Of a stretch of 55,313 bases of DNA, positions 23,681 to 32,183 are shown piece by piece; position 1 is the first letter of the stretch, and the number at the start of each line of letters is the position of its first letter. Position numbers and translations under genes: made by a program. A model generated the notes under the pieces. The model did not search any database. It saw nothing but the letters and a program-made list of their open reading frames with translations, and had not been told where the DNA came from. The stretch is taken from NCBI GenBank assembly GCA_021816155.1, contig JAKAZA010000003.1, positions 1 through 55,313 on the forward strand. Reading direction: 5' to 3'. This DNA comes from Pseudomonadota bacterium. GTDB taxonomy: Bacteria > Pseudomonadota > Alphaproteobacteria > Caulobacterales > Caulobacteraceae.

Positions 23681-26116
23681 TCACGTCCCTCGTGGCTTGG
23701 CGCGCGTCGTGGGCTGGGCCGCAGCGGGATCCTCGGGCCAGACGTGCCTGGGATAGCGGCCGCGCATCTCCTTGCGGACCTCGGCCCAGGCGCCGCGCCA
23801 GAATCCGGGCAGGTCCTTTGTGACCTGGATCGGACGGTGAGCGGGCGACAAGAGCGCAAGCGTCAGCGGCGCGCCGGCGACCGTCGGGTGCGTGGTCAGT
23901 CCGTAAAGCTCCTGGACACGAACATCGATGCGCGGTCCGCCCTCCGCCGCGTAATCGATTTCGAACCGCGAGCCGGTCGGCGCCTCGAAGCGGGCCGGCG
24001 CCTCCCGCTCGAGGCGGCGGAGCGCGTCATACGGCATCCACGCCCGCAGGGCCGCCACGAGATCGGCGTCCGACAACTGCGCCAAGGCGCTCTTGCCAAC
24101 CAGCGCTGGCGCCAGCCACGCGTCAAGGTCGCGGAGCAGGGCCGCATTGGAAAGGTCCGGCGCAGACGGGTCGCGGGCGTGCAGGAAAGCGGCGCGGGCG
24201 CGCAGGGCGGCTGAGCCCGCGCCCCATGGCAGCGCCGCAAGCCCGCGCCGCCGCACCTCCACGAGCAAGGCTTCGCGGATCATGTCCGGGTCGGGGCTGG
24301 CGACGATCCGCTCGTCGAGCACGAGCCGGCCCAGCGCCGAGACTTCCTTGGCGCGCAGGCGTCCGCCACTGTCGGGCTCCAGCCGCGTCTCACGGATGAG
24401 CCGATCCGAGAAGGCCGCCCTGAGGTCGGCCTCGTCCAGTTCCGCTGCGAGCAGCACGCGATCGCGCGCCTCCCCGCCGCCCAGTTCCGCGATGGCGAGC
24501 CAGCGAGCCTTGGCCAATGTCTCGCCAGGATCGACGTGGGCGCCGCGGCCCGTCGCCAGCTGGAAGTGACCTGCGCCGCCGCGAGCCTTGGCGACGCGCT
24601 CGGGCCAGGCCTCGGCCAGCAGCAGCGCATCGCTCAGCGCTGCCGCGCCCTGCCCTTCGCCCGCCTCGCGCGCCCAACGACCGGCAAGCGCCGCGGCATC
24701 GCGGGCGCGGCGGCTGCGGTCGCGAGCGAACCCATCCAGCCGCGTCTCGAGGTCGATCGATCGGCCGCCGAGGCCGCGTTCGACGATCAGCGCCGCGATG
24801 CTGGCGGCGCGGCTCGCCTGCCCGGAGGCGGCCGCCCGCAAGACCATGTGGGCGAGGCGTGGCGGCAGCGGGACGCCAGCCATCCGGCGGCCGTGCGACG
24901 TCAGCGCGCCGGCCGCGTCGAGGGCGCCGAGTCGCTGCAGCAGCGTGCGGGCCTCGGCCATGGCGGCGGCGGGCGGATGATCGAGGAAAACCAGGCCCGA
25001 CCCGTCGCCGGCGCCCCACAGCGCGAGATCCAGCGCCACGCGGGCGAGGTCGGCCTCCAGGATCTCCGGTCGGTCGAACGGGACGAGGCCGCGTGTCTCG
25101 GGCTCGTCCCACAACCGGTAGCAGACGCCGGGCTCCGTGCGCCCGGCTCGGCCCCGGCGCTGCTCGGCGGCGGCAGCGGAGACGCGCACGGTGTCGAGCC
25201 GGGTGAGGCCGCCGCCAGGGTCGTAGCGCGGGACGCGGGCGAGACCGGCGTCGATCACCACCCGGACGCCCTCGATGGTGAGGCTGGTCTGAGCGATGGA
25301 GGTGGCGAGCACCACCTTGCGACGACCTGGCGGCGCCGCTGCGATGGCGCGGTCCTGAGCAACGGGGTCCAGCGCGCCGTAGAGAGGGGCGAGCTCGACC
25401 GTCGAGTCCGCCAGCTGGTCGCGCAGGCGCTCGGCCACGCGCTCGATCTCGCGTTGCCCTGGAAGGAAGACGAGCAGGCTGCCGGATTCCTCGGCAAGCG
25501 CCCGTCGGATCGCCCGAACGGTCTGATCTTCGATCCGCTCACGCGCGTCCCGACCCAGGTAGCGCGTCTCCACAGGGAACATGCGCCCACGGCTCTCGAT
25601 GACCGGCGCGTCGTCGAGCAGCGCGGCGACGGGCGCAGGATCGAGGGTCGCGGACATGACGACGAGGCGCAGATCCGGGCGCAGGTGCGCCTGCGCGTCC
25701 CGGGCGAAGGCGAGACCGAGGTCGGCGTCAAGACTGCGCTCGTGGAACTCGTCGAACAGTACGGCCGCAACGCCGTCCAGCCCCGGATCGGCCTCGATCA
25801 TCCGGGTGAATACGCCCTCGGTGACCACCTCGACGCGGGTGGCGGCCGAGACCCGGGCCGCCAGGCGCACGCGGTAGCCGACGCGCTCCCCCACGCGCTC
25901 GCCCAGCGTTGCGGCCATCCGCTCGGCCGCGGCGCGGGCGGCGATCCGGCGAGGCTCGAGCACGATCACCTTGCCCCTGGCCGCCCACGGCTCGTCGATC
26001 AGCGCGAGCGGCGTCACGGTGGTCTTGCCTGCGCCCGGCGGGGCGACGAGCACGGCGGACGAGCGCGCCGCGAGCGCGTCCTTCAGCGCCGGCAGGGCGT
26101 CGTGGATCGGCAGCAT
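23681..26116 (-). CDS. hrpB: ATP-dependent helicase HrpB
   Basis: An 811-residue DExH-box helicase. Motif I is APPGAGKTT, motif Ia VLEPRRIAARAAAERMA, motif II DEFH (VLFDEFHERSLDADLGLAFARD), motif III SATLD, and motif VI in QRRGRAGRTEPGVCYRLWD. The HA2 region and the HrpB-specific C-terminal domain follow (GSRFEIDYAAEGGPRIDVRVQELYGLTTHPTVAGAPLTLALLSPAHRPIQVTKDLPGFW). Its role in most bacteria is poorly defined. ATG 26116 starts MLPIHDALPAL as in homologues; the track's 26224 start adds 36 unlike residues. Confidence 0.95.
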   Translation of the reverse strand: MLPIHDALPALKDALAARSSAVLVAPPGAGKTTVTPLALIDEPWAARGKVIVLEPRRIAARAAAERMAATLGERVGERVGYRVRLAARVSAATRVEVVTEGVFTRMIEADPGLDGVAAVLFDEFHERSLDADLGLAFARDAQAHLRPDLRLVVMSATLDPAPVAALLDDAPVIESRGRMFPVETRYLGRDARERIEDQTVRAIRRALAEESGSLLVFLPGQREIERVAERLRDQLADSTVELAPLYGALDPVAQDRAIAAAPPGRRKVVLATSIAQTSLTIEGVRVVIDAGLARVPRYDPGGGLTRLDTVRVSAAAAEQRRGRAGRTEPGVCYRLWDEPETRGLVPFDRPEILEADLARVALDLALWGAGDGSGLVFLDHPPAAAMAEARTLLQRLGALDAAGALTSHGRRMAGVPLPPRLAHMVLRAAASGQASRAASIAALIVERGLGGRSIDLETRLDGFARDRSRRARDAAALAGRWAREAGEGQGAAALSDALLLAEAWPERVAKARGGAGHFQLATGRGAHVDPGETLAKARWLAIAELGGGEARDRVLLAAELDEADLRAAFSDRLIRETRLEPDSGGRLRAKEVSALGRLVLDERIVASPDPDMIREALLVEVRRRGLAALPWGAGSAALRARAAFLHARDPSAPDLSNAALLRDLDAWLAPALVGKSALAQLSDADLVAALRAWMPYDALRRLEREAPARFEAPTGSRFEIDYAAEGGPRIDVRVQELYGLTTHPTVAGAPLTLALLSPAHRPIQVTKDLPGFWRGAWAEVRKEMRGRYPRHVWPEDPAAAQPTTRAKPRGT

Positions 26117-26289
26117 GGCCCCGCTATGTAGTCGGTGTCGCCGCTGACAGCACGCTGGCGAGGGCCGCGTCGATGCTCGCCGCCTGACGCTAGCCGACGT
26201 GCCCACCACCACGGCCTTCGCCAACCGCGAGCGACGGCTGGCGGTGACGGCGACCGCGCGCCGGCGGGCCGGTCGCCCCGCTTGTGGCC

Positions 26290-27879
26290 TCAGGGCTCAG
26301 GGTGCGGCGCAGCCATCGGAGCGAGTTCGTCCGGCACGGTCGCCACGCCTTTGCCGAGCTTGGAGTTCCAGAGGCCGAACACGAAGTAGATCGCGAAGCC
26401 GATCAGCATGTAGACGGTGAAGAAGTTCCGCGTCTTCTCCACGCCCATCAGGCTCATGAGCAGCGTCAGGCACATGATCGCCCCGAGGACCGGCACGATC
26501 GGATAGAGCGGCGCCTTGAACGGGCGCGGCATCGCAGGGTGCGTGACGCGCAGGTAGATCACCGTGACGCAGACGATCGTGAACGCCGACAGCGTGCCCA
26601 CGTTGGTGACCTCGGACAGCGTATCGAGCGACAGGAACCCGGCGCTGCCGGCCGCGACGATCCCGACGATGATGGTGTTGATCCACGGCGTCTTGAACCG
26701 CTTGTGCACCGCCGCCAGCTGCGGCGGCAGCAAGCCGTCGTGGCTCATGGTGTAGAAGATGCGCGTCTGGCCGTAGAGCAATACGAGCATGACGCTGGAG
26801 AGACCCGCGATAGCGCCCAGTTTGACCAGCTCCGCGAACCAGGTGACGCCCATGGCGTCGACCGCGGTCGCAATCGGCGCCGGCCCGTCGAGCTGGGCGT
26901 AGGGCACGATCCCCACCAGCACGGCGCAGGTTGCGATGTAGAGGATGGTGCAGACGATCAGAGACCCGATGATGCCGATCGGCATGTCGCGCGCCGGGTT
27001 CTTAGACTCCGCTCCGGCCGTGGAGACAGCCTCGAACCCGATGTAGGCGAAGAAGATCACCGCGGCGCCGTGGATCACGCCGCCCAGGCCGTAGCGGGAG
27101 GTCTTGGCGCCGGTGACCGTGTCCCAGAGCGCTCGCCCGATCTGATGCCAGATGTCCATCGGCGTCCCGGGCGGCGGCGCTGGGATCTGCGCCGGGATCA
27201 GCGGCGACCAGAGCGCGGGCTTCACGTAGAACGCGCCCAGCGCAATGAAGGCGACCACCACCGAAACCTTGATGGCCACGATGATGTTGTTGGCGGTCGC
27301 CGATTCCGAGATGCCGACGATCAGCAGGGAGGTGACGGCCGCGATGGCGAGGATAGCGGGCAGGTTCATCACCCCGTGACTCACGGCGCCGGCCGCCGTC
27401 CTCACTTCGACGCCAGGCGCCGCCGTCAGCTCCGGGATAACGCTGATATGCAGATCCTGCAGCAGGCTTACGAAATAGCCCGACCAGCCCACCGCGACCG
27501 TGGAGGCCGCGAGCCCGTACTCGAGCAGCAGCAGGACCCCCATGATCCAGGCCACGACCTCTCCGGTCGAGGCGTAGCTGTACGAATAGGCCGAGCCGGA
27601 GACCGGCAGGGCGGACGCCAGCTCGGCGTAGCAAAGCGCGACGAGGCCGCAGAGCACCCCTGTGATCACGAACGAAATCATGATGCCCGGGCCCGCCCAC
27701 TCCGCCGCCGCGTGGCCCGTGAGCACGAAGATGCCGGTGCCGATGATGCAGCCGATACCAAGCAGCACGAGGTTGAGGGCGCCCAAGGACCGCTTCAGCT
27801 CGGTATGCGCGGTCTCAGCATGGATCAGTTCCACCGGCTTTCGCTGGAACATGCGTCCGACGACGCCGATGCTGGCCAT
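26290..27879 (-). CDS. Amino acid permease (APC family, YfnA/CAT-like)
   Basis: A 529-residue transporter with about twelve membrane segments. The first helix, LGALNLVLLGIGCIIGTGIFVLTGHAA, has the glycine-rich GIGxIIGTGIF substrate-binding motif of the amino acid-polyamine-organocation superfamily. ALCYAELASALPVSGSAYSYSYASTGEVVAWIMG follows, and FFAYIGFEAVSTAGAESKNPARDMPIGI is the conserved helix 6 region. It probably imports basic or broad-range amino acids with a proton. It stands alone, separated from hrpB by 173 bp. Specificity is not readable. Confidence 0.92.
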   Translation of the reverse strand: MASIGVVGRMFQRKPVELIHAETAHTELKRSLGALNLVLLGIGCIIGTGIFVLTGHAAAEWAGPGIMISFVITGVLCGLVALCYAELASALPVSGSAYSYSYASTGEVVAWIMGVLLLLEYGLAASTVAVGWSGYFVSLLQDLHISVIPELTAAPGVEVRTAAGAVSHGVMNLPAILAIAAVTSLLIVGISESATANNIIVAIKVSVVVAFIALGAFYVKPALWSPLIPAQIPAPPPGTPMDIWHQIGRALWDTVTGAKTSRYGLGGVIHGAAVIFFAYIGFEAVSTAGAESKNPARDMPIGIIGSLIVCTILYIATCAVLVGIVPYAQLDGPAPIATAVDAMGVTWFAELVKLGAIAGLSSVMLVLLYGQTRIFYTMSHDGLLPPQLAAVHKRFKTPWINTIIVGIVAAGSAGFLSLDTLSEVTNVGTLSAFTIVCVTVIYLRVTHPAMPRPFKAPLYPIVPVLGAIMCLTLLMSLMGVEKTRNFFTVYMLIGFAIYFVFGLWNSKLGKGVATVPDELAPMAAPHPEP

Positions 27880-27947
27880 TGCGCTTCCCCACGACTCCTG
27901 GAGACCACGCTAGCTGCGGCGCCCGGTCTCGGCAATGCAGCCCGCCG

Positions 27948-28718
27948 CTAGGCCTCTCCGACGGCCCAGATACGCCTCAGGAGCGCGACGCGGGTCGAAA
28001 TCGCATGGTCGAGGGCGGCCGCACGCGTCGGATCGGCCGCGGCCTCCCGGGCGGCGCGGTCGGCGTCGATCCGGCGGTGCAGGTAGGCGGCCATGCCGAT
28101 AGGATACGTGGCCGGCGCGCCAGCAGCCTCGAGAAGCCGAGCCTTGTCCGCCCCGGCGAGCGGCGCGCGGCGGAAGCCAAGCGTCCGCAGGCGCTCTGCA
28201 AACGCCTGACGGTGCGCGAGGCTCACGAGGATGAGCACCTTGCGGTGGCCGGCGAACGCGGCATGGGCGTTGCCGAACATCCGATCCTCGCGCGCCTCGC
28301 CCTCGGCGCCTCCTTCTGCGTCCGCCATCCGCCAGTCGAAGCCGAGCGCCGGGATGCCGGCGTCGCGCGAAACGAGCGTCGCGTAGAGCGCCTCGACCGG
28401 TCCGTCGGCCAGATTGTCCCGAGCCATTTCCTCCGGAGGCATCTCGACCAGCACCACGTCTGGCCTGAGGCGTGTGATCACCCCGCGTAGGCGGCCAAGG
28501 GACTGGTCGGATTTGGTCGTCTGGGGTGCGACCGTCCCCAGCAGGTAGATTTCCTCGCCCATAGCGCCGACGAAGCGTTCGAACGCGGTCTCTCGGAACC
28601 TGGCCGGCGAAATGAACTGCAGGGTCTCGTTGCGCCGCATCGGCTCTGCGAGCGCGATCGCAGCGGCGGCCAGAAGCGTCGCTGCGGCTGCAGCCACGAT
28701 CAGCGTCCTTCGTCGCAT
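27948..28718 (-). CDS. Exported protein distantly like TraB/GumN
   Basis: A 256-residue protein with an N-terminal signal peptide or anchor (RTLIVAAAAATLLAAAAIALA). The core EEIYLLGTVAPQTTKSDQSLGRLRGVITRLRPDVVLVEMPPEE looks like the TraB/GumN opening, in which YLLGTxH is followed by a helix and a PDVVxxE strand. LVSLAHRQAFAERLRTLGF resembles the later family segment. The usual histidine after LLGT is replaced by APQ, so catalytic function is doubtful. The family link is my inference from pattern. It is divergent from the metallo-hydrolase gene; the spacer is under 80 bp. Confidence 0.55.
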   Translation of the reverse strand: MRRRTLIVAAAAATLLAAAAIALAEPMRRNETLQFISPARFRETAFERFVGAMGEEIYLLGTVAPQTTKSDQSLGRLRGVITRLRPDVVLVEMPPEEMARDNLADGPVEALYATLVSRDAGIPALGFDWRMADAEGGAEGEAREDRMFGNAHAAFAGHRKVLILVSLAHRQAFAERLRTLGFRRAPLAGADKARLLEAAGAPATYPIGMAAYLHRRIDADRAAREAAADPTRAAALDHAISTRVALLRRIWAVGEA

Positions 28719-28792
28719 CTCAACTCCCGCGGACTTTGCGAAGCGCGCGCCCCGCCCCTATTCTTAGCGCCTCGCCCGCGAAAGCCGAGCCC

Positions 28793-29479
28793 TTGACCAA
28801 CGAAGCGCCCGAAGGCCCCCCGATCCGCGCAGTCGTCGCCCCGGTGACGCCGCTGCAGCAGAATTGCACGATCGTCTGGTGCGTGAAGACAAAGCGGGCC
28901 GCGATCATCGATCCAGGCGGCGAGACGCCGCGCCTTCTTGAGATTCTGAAAGATCAAGGCCTGAGCCTCGAGAAGATCTGGGTCACGCACGGTCACATGG
29001 ACCATGCCGGCGGCGTGGCGGCGCTGAAGGCGGCCACCGGAGTCCCGATCGAGGGGCCGCACCGGGGCGACGCCGCGTTGATCGACCGCATCGCCGAGAG
29101 CGGCCAGCGGTTCGGGATGCCGGATGCGCAACCGTTCGCGCCGGACCGCTGGCTGGAAGACGGAGACGAGGTGACCCTCGGCGAGACGGTCTGGCAAGTG
29201 CACCACTGCCCCGGCCATACGCCCGGCCATGTCGTTTTCTTCAACAAGGCCGCGCGTTTCGCCCAGGTAGGCGACGTGCTCTTCGCCGGTTCCATCGGCC
29301 GCACCGACTTTCCTGGCGGCAGCTACCCCGACCTGATCGCATCGATCACCGGCAAGCTCTGGCCGCTTGGCGACGACGTGACCTTCGTCCCCGGCCACGA
29401 GCAGATCTCCACGTTCGGCCGCGAGCGCCGCACCAACCCGTTCGTCGCCGACTCCGTGCTTGCCGAGGCGCGGCCTTAG
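28793..29479 (+). CDS. Metallo-beta-lactamase-fold hydrolase (YcbL/glyoxalase II-like)
   Basis: A 228-residue MBL-fold protein. The two-metal site is complete: THGHMDH, CPGHTPGH, GDVLFAGSIGRTDF and a final PGHEQISTFGRERRTNPF. VTPLQQNCTIVW near the N terminus is typical of the YcbL group of small glyoxalase II-like thioester hydrolases. It likely splits S-D-lactoylglutathione or a related thioester. The start is inferred as TTG 28793 to match the family N terminus; the ORF track uses TTG 28736, which adds 19 low-complexity residues. Confidence 0.88.
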   Translation: MTNEAPEGPPIRAVVAPVTPLQQNCTIVWCVKTKRAAIIDPGGETPRLLEILKDQGLSLEKIWVTHGHMDHAGGVAALKAATGVPIEGPHRGDAALIDRIAESGQRFGMPDAQPFAPDRWLEDGDEVTLGETVWQVHHCPGHTPGHVVFFNKAARFAQVGDVLFAGSIGRTDFPGGSYPDLIASITGKLWPLGDDVTFVPGHEQISTFGRERRTNPFVADSVLAEARP

Positions 29480-29550
29480 TCCCGCCACCGTTTCGTCGCT
29501 GTTGCATTCGCGACATTCGTGCGTCACAGCGGGGGCAGAGCTTCGATCGC

Positions 29551-30300
29551 ATGCAAGCGCAAGCTGAGATGCCCGTTCAAGGCGCCGAAACCGTTGAGAA
29601 AATTCTGGTCGTCGACGACGATCCGGGCATCCGCGACGTAGTGTCGGAATTCCTGCAGCGCCACGGCTATCAAGTCGACACCGCCGCCGACGGCAAGGAA
29701 ATGGAGCGCGTTCTGGCGCGCGGAGCGGTCGATCTCGTGGTGCTCGACGTGATGCTCCCGGGCGAGGACGGCCTCGCCATCTGTCGCAGGCTCGCGCGGC
29801 CCGAGGGGCCTTCGATCATAATGCTCTCCGCCATGGGCGAGGAGACGGACCGCATCGTCGGGCTCGAACTCGGGGCCGACGACTACGTGCCGAAACCCTG
29901 CAATCCGCGCGAACTCTTGGCGCGCGTCCGGGCCGTGCTGCGCCGGCGCCGGGAGCCACGTGCGGACGACAGCCTCGACGCGGCCTGCGAGTTCGCCGGC
30001 TGGCGCCTCGACCTCGTGCGCCACGAGTTGCGGTCCCCTGAGGGCGCGGTGGTGAACCTCTCGAGCGGCGAATTCTCGTTGCTGCGCGCCTTTGTCGAGC
30101 GGCCGCAGCGCGTGCTTTCCCGGGACCAGTTGCTCGAGTACGCCCGCGGACCTCAGTCCGACGCGTTCGACCGAGCGATCGACGTGCAGATCAGCCGCCT
30201 TCGCCGCAAGCTCGACGACAGCGCCTCGGGCCAGGAATTGATCCGCACCGTGCGCAACGAGGGCTACATCTTCACGCCGAAGGTTTCCCGCACGCCATGA
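29551..30300 (+). CDS. OmpR-family response regulator
   Basis: A 249-residue regulator. The receiver domain has the acidic pocket VVDDDP, the phospho-acceptor Asp in LVVLDVMLPGEDG, the Ser of MLSAMGEE and the Lys of YVPKPCNP. The C-terminal winged helix spans about residues 150-245, with LSSGEFSLLRAFVERPQRVLSRDQLLEYARG and DVQISRLRRKLDD. It binds DNA when phosphorylated by the kinase encoded immediately downstream, whose ATG overlaps its stop (ATGA). The start could also be the ATG at 29569. Its signal and regulon cannot be read here. Confidence 0.93.
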   Translation: MQAQAEMPVQGAETVEKILVVDDDPGIRDVVSEFLQRHGYQVDTAADGKEMERVLARGAVDLVVLDVMLPGEDGLAICRRLARPEGPSIIMLSAMGEETDRIVGLELGADDYVPKPCNPRELLARVRAVLRRRREPRADDSLDAACEFAGWRLDLVRHELRSPEGAVVNLSSGEFSLLRAFVERPQRVLSRDQLLEYARGPQSDAFDRAIDVQISRLRRKLDDSASGQELIRTVRNEGYIFTPKVSRTP

Positions 30301-31676
30301 GGCTGCCCTGGGCGCCTGCCGCGCCGCTGTTCCTGCAGGCGCTCGGGCTGGTTGCCGCTACGCTGGTGGCTGTTCTGATCGCCACCGCGGTGCTGATCAT
30401 CAACATCCCGCCGCCGGCGCCCGAGATCTACACCGTACCCGAGGTGCTGCAGGCGCTGCATAACGGCAAGAGCGCCGAGACGTCCGAGGGGCGCACGCTG
30501 GAGGTTCGCCTCGCTAATTCGCCGCCTCCGTCCGGCGCCTACATCGGCCGCCGGCACGCGACGTTCCGGCTGGCGCTCGCCCAGGCGCTGAAGACCGATC
30601 CTTACGACGTGGTCGTTTCGCCGGGTCCGCCCCACCTGATGGTCTTCGGCGCCGCGCCGCAACGATTCCTGCACCGCCCCTTGCCGCCCCTGGCGGGTGA
30701 CCAGACCGTGGTCGGCGGCTTCTCCGCCGCCGTCCGGCAGCCTGGCGGCAAGTGGCTCGTCGTCGAGCCCAGCCGGCAGCTGATAGACCCTTGGCAGCTC
30801 CGGTTCCTCCTGGTCCTGGGCGCCTCCGCTCTGGCGGTGGCGCCGCTGGCGTGGTGGTTCGCCCGCCGCATCGCCGCACCGATCTCGGCCTTCGCCACAG
30901 CCGCCGAGCGGCTCGGCCGTGATCCCGACGCGCCGCCGCTGGAGGTGCGCGGCGGCTCGAGCGAAGTGAAGGCGGCAGCCTCGGCCTTCAACCTCATGCA
31001 GGAACGGCTCAAGCGGTACGTCAGCTACCGCACCACGATGATCGGAGCGATCGCGCACGACCTTCGCACGCCGCTGACGCGCCTGCGGTTCCGCATTGAG
31101 GCCGCGCCGGAGGAGCTGAAGTCGAAGCTCGCCTCCGACCTCGACGAGATGGAGGCGATGGTCGCCTCCACGCTCGCCTTCGTGCAGGACGCCACGAGAC
31201 CGGTTGAGCGGACGAAACTCGAAGTCTCCTCGCTGGTCGAAACCGTGATGGACGAGGCTGCGGAGACCGGCGCCGATGCCGCCGTCGAGCGCGCCGAGCG
31301 CGCCGTCATCGACGGCGATCCGATCGCGCTGAAGCGGCTGGTCACCAACCTCGTGGACAACGCGCTGAAGTTCGGCTCACGCGCCCGCGGCCGCGTCTTT
31401 CGCGAATCGGGCATGGCGATCGTGGAAGTGGAAGACAACGGACCCGGCGTGCCGGAGAGCGAGATCGAGCGGGCGTTCGAGCCGTTCCAGCGGTTGGAGA
31501 GCTCGCGCAGCCGCGAGACCGGCGGCGCCGGCCTCGGGCTGGCCGTCGTCCGCGCCATCGCCCGCGGCCATGGCGGAGAGGTGACGTTGCACAACCGCGC
31601 CGAGGGTGGCCTCAGGGCCCGCGTCGCGCTGCCGTTGGCGCCGGCTCCCGCGAGCCGGAGCATCGCCGCCGAATAG
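30297..31676 (+). CDS. Sensor histidine kinase (EnvZ-like)
   Basis: A 459-residue membrane kinase. A first membrane segment (about 12-38) is followed by a periplasmic region of about 125 residues, a second segment (about 162-185) and a HAMP domain starting RRIAAPISAFATAAERLG. The HisKA domain has the phospho-histidine in IAHDLRTPLTRLRFRIE. The HATPase domain has the N-box LVTNLVDNALKFG, G1 VEDNGPGVP, an F-box and G2 GGAGLGLAVVRAIARGHGG. It pairs with the overlapping upstream OmpR-type regulator. The sensed signal is unknown. Confidence 0.94.
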   Translation: MRLPWAPAAPLFLQALGLVAATLVAVLIATAVLIINIPPPAPEIYTVPEVLQALHNGKSAETSEGRTLEVRLANSPPPSGAYIGRRHATFRLALAQALKTDPYDVVVSPGPPHLMVFGAAPQRFLHRPLPPLAGDQTVVGGFSAAVRQPGGKWLVVEPSRQLIDPWQLRFLLVLGASALAVAPLAWWFARRIAAPISAFATAAERLGRDPDAPPLEVRGGSSEVKAAASAFNLMQERLKRYVSYRTTMIGAIAHDLRTPLTRLRFRIEAAPEELKSKLASDLDEMEAMVASTLAFVQDATRPVERTKLEVSSLVETVMDEAAETGADAAVERAERAVIDGDPIALKRLVTNLVDNALKFGSRARGRVFRESGMAIVEVEDNGPGVPESEIERAFEPFQRLESSRSRETGGAGLGLAVVRAIARGHGGEVTLHNRAEGGLRARVALPLAPAPASRSIAAE

Positions 31677-31962
31677 CCCCGCGCCGCCCGTCGGACCCGC
31701 CGTCCGTCAGCGCGGCGCAGCTCAAGAGACGCCTACAACCGGGCCCTTGCAGCACAACGTTGGCGTTATTACCGTGACCAACAGTCGCGTCGCGGTAGCG
31801 AGTCGAATCTCGTGGCGGCGATGACGCAACCCCGGCGCGGTTGCTGCGTTAGCAGCCTCGAGAACCAGCAAAGCGCCGGGATCAGGCCTCGCCTTGCTCC
31901 GTCATTCCACGGGTGAGGCGTGTCTGTTCGTTGAAGTCCGAGTGAAGGAGCCGAGTAGAGTC
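31677..31962. other. 286-bp gap between the histidine kinase and the KGG gene
   Basis: No convincing gene was seen. It holds one perfect hairpin, GCAACC-N7-GGTTGC (31826-31844), without a following T-run, and probably the promoter for the small KGG protein. GGAAC with a spaced CGTT, the general-stress ECF promoter of alphaproteobacteria, was sought by eye and not found. Confidence 0.4.
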
Positions 31963-32181
31963 ATGGATATGGTCAAGGACGACGCCGCCCGCACCCCCAG
32001 CCGGCGCGGCTTCGCCGCGATGGACCCCGAGCGCCGGCGCGAGATCGCACGGCGCGGCGGAGCGAGCGTGCCAAGCGAGAAGCGCAGTTTCGCGCAAGAT
32101 CGCGATCTCGCGGCCAACGCCGGCCGCAAGGGCGGCGCAGCGTCGCGCGGCGGCGGACGACGCCCCTCCCACTCCGTCTAG
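31963..32181 (+). CDS. Small KGG-repeat general stress protein
   Basis: A 72-residue hydrophilic, strongly basic protein with two KGG-type repeats: RRGFAAMDPERRREIARRGG and DRDLAANAGRKGG. This is the pattern of the KGG (GsiB/Con-10-like) stress-induced family, often made in stationary phase or on drying. GAAGGAG precedes the first ATG at 31963 by 12 bases; a second ATG lies six bases later. It ends 2 bp before the opposite-strand stop of the EgtB-EgtD gene. The exact role of such proteins is unknown. Confidence 0.85.
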   Translation: MDMVKDDAARTPSRRGFAAMDPERRREIARRGGASVPSEKRSFAQDRDLAANAGRKGGAASRGGGRRPSHSV

Positions 32182-32183
32182 CC

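Noticed and set aside
24536-26131. 531-codon antisense ORF over hrpB
   Set aside because: The opposite strand encodes complete helicase motifs; this frame shows none.
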